Origin: Pseudocolwellia agarivorans
Lineage (GTDB): Bacteria; Pseudomonadota; Gammaproteobacteria; Enterobacterales; Alteromonadaceae
NCBI RefSeq assembly: GCF_002000085.1
Contig: NZ_MUZU01000014.1
Location: 18,357-82,356, forward strand
Direction of reading: 5' to 3'
DNA: 64,000 nucleotides
The position numbers and the translations under genes were made by a program. The notes beneath the pieces are model-generated. The model ran no database searches. It was not told the origin of the DNA and saw only the letters and a list, made by a program, of their open reading frames with translations. The number at the start of each line of letters is the position of its first letter. Position 1 is the first letter of the stretch. This document shows positions 27,012 to 37,366 of this stretch, piece by piece.

Positions 27012-27046
27012 AAAAAGCCTAAGCAACAGAGTTACTTAGGCTTTTT
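27012..27046 (-). terminator. terminator of gltBD (bidirectional shape)
   Basis: AAAAAGCCTAAG (27012-27023) pairs with CTTAGGCTTTTT (27035-27046) across an 11-base loop. The A and T runs on each side make it work on both strands. It lies 19 bases past the gltD stop. Confidence 0.9.
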
Positions 27047-27065
27047 AAATATTGTGAGGTTTTAT

Positions 27066-28493
<1,428 letters not shown>

Positions 28494-28509
28494 TCAATTC
28501 GCGTTCAGA

Positions 28510-31500
28510 TTACTGTGCTTGAACGCGAAGTTCTGCAGATGAACGGCTACGATGGCCCAATAAAGTTTTCACATCAGTAGCTTTTGGTTTAACTAATTTA
28601 AATAATGGCGCAAATGCATCAAAATTAGCTAGAATTTCTTGTGCACGAATACTACCTGTTTCTTCAACGTGCTGACTGATAATGCCGCGTAAGTGTTCTT
28701 GGTGAATCGTTAGATCATCATTATCAATAGATAACATTTCGATAGACTCTTTATTCAAGCGAATATCTAAATCGTTTGCTTCATCAAGTACATAAGCGAA
28801 ACCACCGGTCATACCTGCACCAAAGTTTACACCTACGCTACCCAGTACGGTAACAACACCACCTGTCATGTATTCACAAGTATGATCACCAGTACCTTCA
28901 ACAACAGCATGACAACCAGAGTTACGAACACCAAATCGTTCACCAGCGCGTCCACATGCGTATAATTTACCGCCTGTCGCACCATATAAACAGGTGTTAC
29001 CCATAATCATAGTTTCGTGTGAAAGGTAAGCAACACCTTTTGGTGGTTTAACTGTTAACTTACCACCAGCCATGCCTTTACCTACATAGTCGTTTGCATC
29101 ACCCGTTAATGAAAGCTCTAAACCGCCAGCATTCCATACGCCAAAGCTTTGCCCAGCCGTACCTGATAAACTAATCTTAATTGGTGAAGCAGCCATACCT
29201 TGATCGCCATGATGACGAGCGATTTCACCAGATAAAGAGGCACCCACAGAGCGATCAGTATTTTGAATAGTAAATCTATATTCTCCGCCTGTACTATGCG
29301 CTATAGCATCTGAAGCCGCAGCTAACATTTCTTGGTTAAGCTTACCTTCGTCATACGCCACGTTATCTTCTGTTTTGTATTGAGCGGTATTAGGGCCTGC
29401 AATAACAGGTGCAATAATCGGAGATAAATCCAATTTCTGCTGTTTAGCTGTAATACCTGCTAAAGGTACTAATAAATCAGTTCTACCAATAATATCAGTT
29501 AAGCTTTCAACACCTAGTTTAGCTAAAATTTCACGTACGTCGTGCGCAATAAACTTGAAATAATTCATTACTTGATCAGGTAAGCCTTTAAAAAATTGCT
29601 CTCTAAGCACGTCATCTTGTGTTGCAACACCTGTAGCACAGTTGTTTAAATGACATATACGTAAGAATTTACATCCTAACGTTATCATAGGAGCTGTACC
29701 GAAACCAAAGCTTTCAGCACCTAAAATAGCAGCTTTAACAATATCGATTCCAGTTTTTAAGCCACCATCAACTTGTAAGCGTACTTTATGGCGTAAACCA
29801 TTTGAAACAAGTGATTGATGAGCTTCAGCTAAGCCTAACTCCCACGGACAACCTGCATATTTTACAGAGGTTAATGGACTTGCGGCTGTACCACCGTCAT
29901 AACCTGAAATAGTAATAAAGTCAGCGTAAGCTTTAGCTACACCAGAGGCAATAGTCCCAACACCTGGGCCTGAAACTAGCTTAACGGATACAACGGCTTT
30001 AGGGTTAACTTGTTTTAAATCAAAAATGAGCTGAGCTAAATCTTCAATTGAATAAATATCATGATGCGGAGGAGGTGAAATTAATGTTACACCTGGAACC
30101 GAGAATCTTAATTTAGCTATTAATGGCGATACTTTATCACCCGGTAATTGTCCACCTTCACCTGGTTTAGCACCTTGCGCTACTTTAATTTGTAGTACGT
30201 CAGCATTCACTAGGTAATGTGGGGTTACACCAAAGCGACCTGAAGCGATTTGTTTGATACGTGAGTTTTTCACTGTACCAAAACGTCGTTCGTCTTCGCC
30301 ACCTTCACCTGAGTTTGAATAACCACCTAGGCGGTTCATTGCAATCGCTAAAGCTTCATGAGCTTCGGGACTCAATGCACCAATAGACATAGCTGCACTA
30401 TCAAAACGTTTAAACATTTCGCTATCAGGTTCAACACGGCTAATATCAATGCTTTCAGTATCATCTTTTAATGCAAGAAGATCACGTAACATAGCAACTG
30501 GACGATTATTTACTGTATCTGCGTATGCACGATAGTCAGAATATTCACCCGAACGAACCGCTTTCTGTAAAGTACTTACAACATCAGGGTTATACGCATG
30601 GTATTCACCATTATGTACATACTTTAATAAACCGCCATGAGGTAGTTTTTGATGTGGTAAAAATGCTTTACGGGCCAAGTTAATGTTGTCTTGTTCAATA
30701 TCTTCAAAATCTGCACCTTGAAGACGACTAGGCAACTCAGGGAAACAAAGTTTCATGATGTTATCGTTTAAGCCGATAACTTCAAATAAGCCTGCACAGC
30801 GGTAACTTGCGATCGTTGAAATACCCATTTTAGAGAGTATTTTTAACAAACCTTTGTCGATACCATTACGGTAGCTAACAACAGCTTCTCGAACAGGAAG
30901 ATCAATTTGACCTTGTTCAACAAGTTGTTCAATAGTTTCATAAGCTAAGTATGGATAAATTGCTGTAGCGCCTAAACCAAGAAGTACGGCAAATTGATGC
31001 GAGTCACGTACTGAACCTGTTTCAACAACCATATTAGAATCACAACGTAGTTGTTCATCTACTAAACGTTTTTGTACAGCACCTACAGCCATGGCTGCAG
31101 GAATAGGTAACTTACCTTTTGCAATTTTACGGTCAGATAATATTAAAATAACCGTATTTTGGTTGCGTACTAAATCAACAGCTTCGTCACATACGCGAAT
31201 TATAGCGGCTTCTAAACCCTCTGCTTGATCGTAATTTAAAGCTATTGTGTGACTTTTGTAATGTTCAGGGTCAAGTTCACGTAATTGCTTCAAGCCTGTG
31301 TACATAAGTACTGGCGTTTCAAATAAAATGCGATCGGCGTGACCTGTTGTTTCATTGAAAACGTTATGTTCACGACCAATACATGTGCCTAAAGACATAA
31401 CGTAACGCTCACGTAATGGATCGATAGGTGGATTAGTGACCTGCGCAAATTGTTGACGGAAATAATCATACAAAGAACGAGATTGACTAGACAATACTGC

Positions 31501-32976
31501 CATAGGTGTATCATCACCCATAGACCCCGTAGCTTCTTGACCATTTTCAGCCATGGTTTTAACTACTTGATGAATTTCTTCATAGCTGTAATTAAATAAT
31601 TTATGGTATGTAGCTATTTCTTTATCGTCAAAAACACGCTTACCAATAAGATCACCCGGTAATTCACCAAATGGTACTAAGCGGCGAATATTACTATCTA
31701 ACCACTCTCTGTATGGATGACGTACTTTTAATTCATTATCGATAGCAGCAGAATTGAATACTTTACCTGTATAGGTATCTATAGCAAGCATTTCACCTGG
31801 GCCTACACGGCCTTTTTCTACTACTTCATCTTCGCCGTAATCCCAAATACCTACTTCAGAAGCGAGCGTAATGAATCCATTACGTGTAATAACGTAACGA
31901 GCAGGGCGTAAGCCATTTCTATCGAGGTTACAGGCAACATGGCGACCGTTAGTCATAACAACCCCAGCAGGGCCATCCCATGGTTCCATATGCATAGAGT
32001 TAAATTCGTAAAATGCTTTTAAATCATCATCCATACAAGGACTATTCTGCCATGCAGGAGGCATAAGTAGACGCATTGCACGGTATAAATCCATGCCACC
32101 AGCTAAAAATAGCTCAAGCATGTTATCTAATGATGAAGAGTCAGAACCACTTTCATTAACAAATGGTGCAGCATCTTGTAAATCAGGTAACAAAGGTGAT
32201 TGGAAGCGGTATGTACGCGCTCGACTCCATTGTCTGTTACCTTTAATCGTATTAATTTCGCCATTGTGAGCTAAAAAGCGGAAAGGCTGCGCTAGGTGCC
32301 ACTGTGGAGATGTATTCGTAGAAAAACGTTGATGGAATACACAGATCGCACTTTGTAAGCGTATATCAGCTAAATCTAAGTAAAAATTAGGTAAATCTAC
32401 AGGCATAACTAAGCCTTTGTAGATAATTACTGAGCAAGATAAACTTGCAACGTAAAAACGCTCATCAGTAATACGTTTTTCAGCTCGACGACGTGCCATG
32501 TATAGACGACGTTCTAGATCACGGTTACGCCATCCTGGAGGAGCATCAACAAATACTTGTTCAATAGTAGGCAAGTTACCTGCTGCAATCTCACCTAAAA
32601 TTGATTTATCAGTAGGAACAACTCTCCAGCCAACTAATGTTAGCGTTTCTCTTGATAATTCTTCTTCGAAAATCCTTTTAGAAAGAGCAGCTTCTATTGG
32701 ATCAGGATTTAAAAATATCATCCCAACCGCATATTTACGACCTAATTGCCAATTATTTTCTTCGGCAATAGCACGAAAAAATGAATCGGGTTTTTGCATT
32801 AATAAACCACAACCGTCGCCTGTTTTACCATCGGCAGCAATACCGCCACGATGTTGCATACGGTCTAAAGCATGAATAGCGGTTTTAATGAGCTTATGGC
32901 TCGTTTCACCATGTTGATGAGCGATTAAACCAAATCCACAATTGTCTTTTTGGAAGTTGGGATCATAAAGCTGCAT
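28510..32976 (-). CDS. gltB: glutamate synthase (NADPH) large subunit GltB
   Basis: Alpha subunit of glutamate synthase, 1488 residues. The order is an Ntn-type glutaminase domain with catalytic Cys13 (D-N-C-G-F-G), a central domain, an FMN-binding synthase domain (G-E-G-G-E-D-E-R-R-F, and A-K-P-G-E-G-G-Q-L-P-G), a 3Fe-4S cluster C-x5-C-x4-C (C-K-F-L-R-I-C-H-L-N-N-C), and a C-terminal right-handed beta-helix rich in Gly. The propeptide removed before the nucleophilic Cys would be only 12 residues, shorter than in Escherichia coli. Upstream lies about 500 bases with no gene. Confidence 0.96.
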   Translation of the reverse strand: MQLYDPNFQKDNCGFGLIAHQHGETSHKLIKTAIHALDRMQHRGGIAADGKTGDGCGLLMQKPDSFFRAIAEENNWQLGRKYAVGMIFLNPDPIEAALSKRIFEEELSRETLTLVGWRVVPTDKSILGEIAAGNLPTIEQVFVDAPPGWRNRDLERRLYMARRRAEKRITDERFYVASLSCSVIIYKGLVMPVDLPNFYLDLADIRLQSAICVFHQRFSTNTSPQWHLAQPFRFLAHNGEINTIKGNRQWSRARTYRFQSPLLPDLQDAAPFVNESGSDSSSLDNMLELFLAGGMDLYRAMRLLMPPAWQNSPCMDDDLKAFYEFNSMHMEPWDGPAGVVMTNGRHVACNLDRNGLRPARYVITRNGFITLASEVGIWDYGEDEVVEKGRVGPGEMLAIDTYTGKVFNSAAIDNELKVRHPYREWLDSNIRRLVPFGELPGDLIGKRVFDDKEIATYHKLFNYSYEEIHQVVKTMAENGQEATGSMGDDTPMAVLSSQSRSLYDYFRQQFAQVTNPPIDPLRERYVMSLGTCIGREHNVFNETTGHADRILFETPVLMYTGLKQLRELDPEHYKSHTIALNYDQAEGLEAAIIRVCDEAVDLVRNQNTVILILSDRKIAKGKLPIPAAMAVGAVQKRLVDEQLRCDSNMVVETGSVRDSHQFAVLLGLGATAIYPYLAYETIEQLVEQGQIDLPVREAVVSYRNGIDKGLLKILSKMGISTIASYRCAGLFEVIGLNDNIMKLCFPELPSRLQGADFEDIEQDNINLARKAFLPHQKLPHGGLLKYVHNGEYHAYNPDVVSTLQKAVRSGEYSDYRAYADTVNNRPVAMLRDLLALKDDTESIDISRVEPDSEMFKRFDSAAMSIGALSPEAHEALAIAMNRLGGYSNSGEGGEDERRFGTVKNSRIKQIASGRFGVTPHYLVNADVLQIKVAQGAKPGEGGQLPGDKVSPLIAKLRFSVPGVTLISPPPHHDIYSIEDLAQLIFDLKQVNPKAVVSVKLVSGPGVGTIASGVAKAYADFITISGYDGGTAASPLTSVKYAGCPWELGLAEAHQSLVSNGLRHKVRLQVDGGLKTGIDIVKAAILGAESFGFGTAPMITLGCKFLRICHLNNCATGVATQDDVLREQFFKGLPDQVMNYFKFIAHDVREILAKLGVESLTDIIGRTDLLVPLAGITAKQQKLDLSPIIAPVIAGPNTAQYKTEDNVAYDEGKLNQEMLAAASDAIAHSTGGEYRFTIQNTDRSVGASLSGEIARHHGDQGMAASPIKISLSGTAGQSFGVWNAGGLELSLTGDANDYVGKGMAGGKLTVKPPKGVAYLSHETMIMGNTCLYGATGGKLYACGRAGERFGVRNSGCHAVVEGTGDHTCEYMTGGVVTVLGSVGVNFGAGMTGGFAYVLDEANDLDIRLNKESIEMLSIDNDDLTIHQEHLRGIISQHVEETGSIRAQEILANFDAFAPLFKLVKPKATDVKTLLGHRSRSSAELRVQAQ

Positions 32977-33432
32977 GTTGTCTCTCCTAATTATTATATC
33001 GTCTTGGCAATACAGGAATTAAAAAAAGAATAAAGTTATGTAAAAAATGCATAAACACCCTATTTTCTAGCCAAGAGGAACCCGCTAGATTAAACACTTT
33101 TTATAAAAAGGTCAATAAAAATAGAGCATTTGCTCGTAATTTACTTACATTTATTTATCCTATTGATTCTATTGTTTTTATTTTGATTTATTTTGTAGTT
33201 TTATAAGAGATAAAGGCCTGAAAATGATCGATTTAGTGCATTTATGCGTTATCTTATTCAATTATATGTAAATTTATTACATAGTTAGTTTGGTTATAGG
33301 TTATACATTAAATATTCAGTTTTTATTCATTTACGAAGGTGGTAATGAATAAAAACGAAAAAAAAGGAAAGTAATTATTAGTGGTGATCTTGTTAAGTTT
33401 TTGTAATATAAAAATAAAATTTTAGTTAGCCA
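32977..33432. other. long gene-free region upstream of gltB
   Basis: About 460 very AT-rich bases between gltB and the folE2 terminator hairpin. I find no convincing ORF, RNA gene or riboswitch. It must contain the gltB promoter, and TGTTGTCTCTCCTAATTATT just before gltB includes its ribosome-binding site (AGGAG on the minus strand). The length suggests regulatory sites, but none can be named. Confidence 0.4.
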
Positions 33433-33464
33433 CAAAGTAGTTTTCTATGCAGAAAACTACTTTG
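33433..33464 (-). terminator. 13-bp perfect hairpin after folE2
   Basis: CAAAGTAGTTTTC (33433-33445), loop TATGCA, GAAAACTACTTTG (33452-33464). It lies 11 bases past the folE2 stop. No clean T run follows on the minus strand, but the stem is strong and the position fits a terminator. Confidence 0.6.
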
Positions 33465-33475
33465 ATAAAAATACT

Positions 33476-34402
33476 TTAGGCTTGATAACCATTCGGTATA
33501 CCTTTAGTGGTAACACTAACAGCATCATGCGCATGTAAAGATTCTAAATGGTTTATTTTTAGCCAAAAGTCATCGATATTACTTGTTTGATGCATTGCAT
33601 GTTGTAATCGACGAGCTGCATCCTCACAAAACATTAAGTTTTGTCCGTTTAAACGTGCAAACTCTTGTTCATCTTCACGCTTTACTGCTGCTTGCACGGG
33701 AGTTTTTAATGCATTTTCTACAAGATCAACAAGGTAGGTTATTGGAAATTCTTGAGACTCTTTATTTAACAGCACTTTGATTTCAGCAACAGAACGTTGG
33801 CTATGCGGTGTAGCAACAACACCCTCAGTTGTTCCTAACCAAGCATGTACATCTTCTAAATCTACTTTATCTTGCGCACTAAATTTATCGGTGAAGGCTT
33901 TTTGGATAAGTTGCCTAGCAAGTGCTGCAGAACATGGACAGGTAGAAGAGTATCTGATATCAATACTTAATTCTATCGTTAATTTGCCTTTATTAACTCT
34001 ACCTGTAATCGTTACAGGGTAAGCTTTCCAGCCTTGCTTTCCGCTAATCAGTGATTTTCTACGTAAATGATAATCAAAACTGAACTTCACTTTGGCATTA
34101 TCACTTAAATCTTGATGGCTACTAATAAAGCCATCAAGTAGCGAAACTAAACTTGGTTGATCAAGCACACCACTATTAGATAGATCATCTAGTAGTAGAT
34201 ATAAACGAGACATGTGTATGCCTTTTGCTTTAGGATCTTTTAGATTAACAAATGCGTCAACATGTGCCGAAACCATACGTTCCGATTCGTTTTTCGATGC
34301 AACTATGATAGGCATCTCGATATTGCTCATACCTACCCAATCTAAAGTACCTTCAGTTTGTGCTGTAGTGTGATTGGCAATATCAGGCATTGATGTTGGC
34401 AT
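33476..34402 (-). CDS. folE2: GTP cyclohydrolase FolE2 (type IB)
   Basis: Converts GTP to dihydroneopterin triphosphate, the first step of folate (and queuosine) synthesis, using a metal centre that need not be zinc. At 308 residues it has the family's S-S-T-C-P-C-S-A segment, with the metal-binding Cys, and T-P-H-S-Q-R-S. FolE2 is commonly kept or induced under zinc limitation, but no Zur-like box was recognised upstream. The gene stands alone with a hairpin behind it. Confidence 0.93.
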   Translation of the reverse strand: MPTSMPDIANHTTAQTEGTLDWVGMSNIEMPIIVASKNESERMVSAHVDAFVNLKDPKAKGIHMSRLYLLLDDLSNSGVLDQPSLVSLLDGFISSHQDLSDNAKVKFSFDYHLRRKSLISGKQGWKAYPVTITGRVNKGKLTIELSIDIRYSSTCPCSAALARQLIQKAFTDKFSAQDKVDLEDVHAWLGTTEGVVATPHSQRSVAEIKVLLNKESQEFPITYLVDLVENALKTPVQAAVKREDEQEFARLNGQNLMFCEDAARRLQHAMHQTSNIDDFWLKINHLESLHAHDAVSVTTKGIPNGYQA

Positions 34403-34711
34403 TTATACTCCGCTATTTATAGCTAAATGTTGTAATGGCTTATTATGTGGTTACTTAAGCATTAAAATTCAAGGCACAGAGTTTATCGTATTTTTAATAT
34501 GGATAAAGAACTAAAAATTTATCGTGTAGAACAATAAGTAATAATGGAATACTGTGCCCATATCTAAATCGCGGCTATTCTGACGGAAAGCTCATTTAAA
34601 ATCAATATTTATGCAGGTTATCGATGATAAAAGTAAATGTTCGTATAACTTTTTTAACTGGCTTGATACAATAGTTTCTATTAAAAGTAGATCAAAGAAA
34701 AAGGAATAAAA
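34403..34711. other. folE2-hpt divergent intergenic region
   Basis: 309 bases, AT-rich, without a supported gene. It should carry the promoters of folE2 (minus) and the Hpt gene (plus). AAAAAGG at 34697-34703 is the ribosome-binding site for the GTG start at 34712. No palindrome or riboswitch stood out. Confidence 0.35.
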
Positions 34712-35059
34712 GTGAATCAATCTGAGCACTTAGATTTAAGTTTGTTGCAAGGTTATATCGATAATTTAGGTAAATCTGTTGTACAACAGATGCTAGAACT
34801 TTATATCGGTCAATCCGCCATCTATATTGAAGAAATTTCAAATACAGTGGCGTCTGAAAAACAGAAGCTTTGGCAGGAAAGTTGTCATAAGATGAAAGGT
34901 GCTGCTGGTAGTGTAGGCCTGTTACTTGTACATAAAAAATTGGCTACTATTGAAAAAAGTGAAGAAGTTGAAGAAACGAAAAAATTATACTTAGAAGAAT
35001 TAAGCGATTTAAATACAATTGCCTATAATGAATTTAGTGAATGGTTGAGTAAAGCATAG
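34712..35059 (+). CDS. stand-alone Hpt phosphotransfer protein (HptA-like, Arc pathway)
   Basis: A 115-residue single Hpt domain. The phospho-accepting residue is His59 in C-H-K-M-K-G-A-A-G-S-V-G-L, and K-G-A-A-G-S-V-G-L is the same as in the Hpt domain of Escherichia coli ArcB as I recall it. In Shewanella a separate HptA passes phosphate between a hybrid kinase (ArcS) and ArcA because the kinase lacks its own Hpt domain. The position here, convergent with arcA and 30 bases from it, supports the same job. It starts with GTG behind AAAAAGG. Its end overlaps a 12-bp hairpin. Confidence 0.85.
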   Translation: MNQSEHLDLSLLQGYIDNLGKSVVQQMLELYIGQSAIYIEEISNTVASEKQKLWQESCHKMKGAAGSVGLLLVHKKLATIEKSEEVEETKKLYLEELSDLNTIAYNEFSEWLSKA

Positions 35060-35075
35060 TAAATGCTTTACTCAA
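35045..35075. terminator. bidirectional terminator between hpt and arcA
   Basis: TTGAGTAAAGCA (35045-35056), loop TAGTAAA, TGCTTTACTCAA (35064-35075): a perfect 12-bp stem. It overlaps the hpt stop codon and lies 14 bases past the arcA stop on the other strand. Confidence 0.75.
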
Positions 35076-35089
35076 TTATTTGAGAGTAA

Positions 35090-35791
35090 TTAATCAACAG
35101 TACCGATGAATCGATATCCTTCACCATGAATGGTATTGATTAATTCAGTTGACCCTTCTATAGATTCAAAATGCTTACGTAGACGTCTAATTGTAACGTC
35201 AACCGTCCTGTCATTTGAACGTAAATCTCGACCAGTCATTTCTTTAATTAATTGTTGTCTTGTAACAATTTGTCCAGCATTTTCAATGAGAAGATGTAGT
35301 GCTCTATATTCACCTCGAGGGATCGCAATAACATCGCCATTCGGTGAAGTCATTTTTCTCGAGTTGCCGTCTAATGTCCACTTGTTAAATGTTATCACAG
35401 CATTATCTGACTCGGTATTAGTACTCGATATACGGCTTAGGATGTTTCTAGCTCTTATAGTAAGCTCTCTTGGATTAAATGGTTTTGTTAAGTAATCATC
35501 AGCCCCAATTTCTAATCCGAGTATTTTGTCTATGTCGCTATCTCGTCCAGTTAAGAATATTAAGCCCATATCTCTATTACTTGCCAGCTCTCTAGCAAGT
35601 AATAAACCGTTCTTTCCAGGGAGATTAATATCCATAATTACTAGGTTAATAGCATGTTGCTGTAGTTGTTGATCCATACTCTCGCCATCTGTTGCTTCAG
35701 ATACAAGATAACCTTCTGCTTCAAATAAATTTCGTAGGCTAAATCGTGTAACTTCTTCGTCTTCTACGATAAGTATATGAGTTTTTTGCAT
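35090..35791 (-). CDS. arcA: aerobic respiration response regulator ArcA
   Basis: OmpR-type response regulator that controls respiratory and fermentative genes according to redox state. Receiver domain (about 1-120) with acidic pocket E10-D11, phospho-acceptor Asp54 in [10 protein letters not shown] and Lys in T-K-P-F-N-P-R-E-L; winged-helix DNA-binding domain (about 135-230). I-L-I-V-E-D-E, L-L-L-A-R-E-L and [10 protein letters not shown] match Escherichia coli ArcA closely. No ArcB or ArcS gene is in the window; a stand-alone Hpt gene converges on it. Confidence 0.95.
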   Translation of the reverse strand: MQKTHILIVEDEEVTRFSLRNLFEAEGYLVSEATDGESMDQQLQQHAINLVIMDINLPGKNGLLLARELASNRDMGLIFLTGRDSDIDKILGLEIGADDYLTKPFNPRELTIRARNILSRISSTNTESDNAVITFNKWTLDGNSRKMTSPNGDVIAIPRGEYRALHLLIENAGQIVTRQQLIKEMTGRDLRSNDRTVDVTIRRLRKHFESIEGSTELINTIHGEGYRFIGTVD

Positions 35792-36121
35792 TTGATTTCG
35801 TCCAGGTAAATTCTGTCTATCTATAGTATTTGTATGCTATAAAACGAGAATTAGTTTGTTTATTATTGGTTAACTAGCCGATTGTATATTATGTTATATA
35901 ACCCTGAGCTAAAACACAATGCTGCTGCAGGTTTATAGAATATAAAAAATATTCATATTGGCTAAGAAATAATCTAACCTTCCTCTAATACTATTTAAGT
36001 TAACACAAATTTTACATTTTGCATTAATTAGCGACATTAATTTTTAAGATATTTGTAAAAGAAGAGTGTTTACCTATGTTTTTAGCAATAAACGTATGTA
36101 TTTTATACAAGTGAGAAGGTC
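35792..36121. other. rsmC-arcA intergenic region
   Basis: 330 bases, AT-rich, between the end of rsmC and the start of arcA, both on the minus strand. It should hold the arcA promoter. I see no ORF with coding character, no clear terminator and no RNA gene. Confidence 0.35.
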
Positions 36122-37153
36122 TTATATTGTACATTTATAAATAGTAAATCCTTTTTCTGAAACGAGGCGAGATGTTGTACCTATCGCTGTTTTCATTATA
36201 GGTTCGTATTTTAAAAAACTATTAGCAACTATGAAAACATGAGCTTTATCATGTAAGTGTTTTTTAATACCTGTTAAAAAGCTTTCTGTGGCATGGTAGT
36301 TCGTTGATATTCCCTGATGAAAAGGAGGGTTTGAAACGATAACATCGTATTTGTTTTTTACTTCTGACAAACTATTCGATGCGAATACATTACCGTTTAA
36401 GTTATTTACTTCAAGTGTTTTTCGTGATGATTCAAGAGCCAGGGCACTTACATCCAACAAATTGAGTGTAACTTCGGGGTGCTTTTTCCCAATAAAACTT
36501 GCTATAACGCCTGCACCACAACCAAAGTCTAAAGTATTACCGTTTTGAATGGTTGGTAAGTGCTCTAATAGTATTCGGGTGCCTTTATCTAAGCCTTTCT
36601 GGCTAAATACGCCTGGTAATGCTGCAACCTTTATTTTTATGTTGTTTATTTCAATGTCGTAATATCCATACCAATTTTCTAATGTAAAGGTGGGGATATT
36701 TTGTAATAAGTTTGCTGCAAATAATAAACAATGCCGAGCAGAATCAAATTTCTGACAATTGATTAGCGTGTTACTTGTGGTTTTTTCTATTGATTTAATC
36801 CCGCTTTTATTTTCTCCGACTATAATTATTTTTGTGTCAGCATTTGTGGCGTGCGAAATCATGTTTAAAGTAAAGTTTAGCTCTGCTTTACTCTTAGGAA
36901 ATGCGATAATAACCAAGTCGTGTATTTTTTCTGTGTGATAATGAGCAGAAAAAGTACAGTGAATATTGTTATTTTGTAGATGAAGGGAATAATCTTCAAA
37001 ATTTGTATTGTAGCAAAAGAGTTGAGTTTGAGAGTATTGAGTTAAGTATTCATGAATAAAACTATCATGTTTTAGGTTAATAAATAAAGGTGTTTTGGCC
37101 TCTAAGTTGTTAATGTTTCTTGATAATATTTGGTTTATATTGTTCGACGACAT
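36122..37153 (-). CDS. rsmC: 16S rRNA m2G1207 methyltransferase RsmC
   Basis: SAM-dependent enzyme that methylates N2 of G1207 in 16S rRNA within the 30S subunit. At 343 residues it has an N-terminal degenerate methyltransferase-like half and a catalytic C-terminal half with D-F-G-C-G-A-G-V (SAM-binding loop) and N-P-P-F-H-Q-G (the N-P-P-F base-methylation motif). G-V-F-S-Q-K-G-L-D-K-G-T is also typical. It is monocistronic, 330 bases from arcA. Confidence 0.93.
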   Translation of the reverse strand: MSSNNINQILSRNINNLEAKTPLFINLKHDSFIHEYLTQYSQTQLFCYNTNFEDYSLHLQNNNIHCTFSAHYHTEKIHDLVIIAFPKSKAELNFTLNMISHATNADTKIIIVGENKSGIKSIEKTTSNTLINCQKFDSARHCLLFAANLLQNIPTFTLENWYGYYDIEINNIKIKVAALPGVFSQKGLDKGTRILLEHLPTIQNGNTLDFGCGAGVIASFIGKKHPEVTLNLLDVSALALESSRKTLEVNNLNGNVFASNSLSEVKNKYDVIVSNPPFHQGISTNYHATESFLTGIKKHLHDKAHVFIVANSFLKYEPIMKTAIGTTSRLVSEKGFTIYKCTI

Positions 37154-37305
37154 ACTGTTTCACTAAGCACACTTTATAATTATTGCTCATTCTACTGTAA
37201 TCATTACCTTGATCCTAATGACTTGAACAATTGTAAACGTAATAAAGCATTTCATTTACATTTTTTTAACGTTAAAATAACATTATATTGTTGATCGACA
37301 ACTAC

Positions 37306-37318
37306 GGAGTAGCGTATT
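37306..37318 (+). promoter_or_regulatory. Shine-Dalgarno and probable ATT start of the DsbA-like gene
   Basis: GGAG at 37306-37309 is followed after six bases by ATT at 37316, in frame with the downstream gene. No ATG, GTG or TTG in that frame lies between the stop at 37310-37312 and the ATG at 37367. That ATG has no ribosome-binding site. The extra 17 codons read as a basic, amphipathic helix. ATT is a rare start codon, known from infC. Confidence 0.5.
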
Positions 37319-37366
37319 TTTAGTAAATTAAAAGCATGGGTCAAAGTACATTGGTTACAAAGTCAC

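Noticed and set aside
32498..32875. 125-codon plus-strand ORF inside gltB
   Set aside because: Antisense to a strongly conserved region of gltB; no ribosome-binding site or domain.
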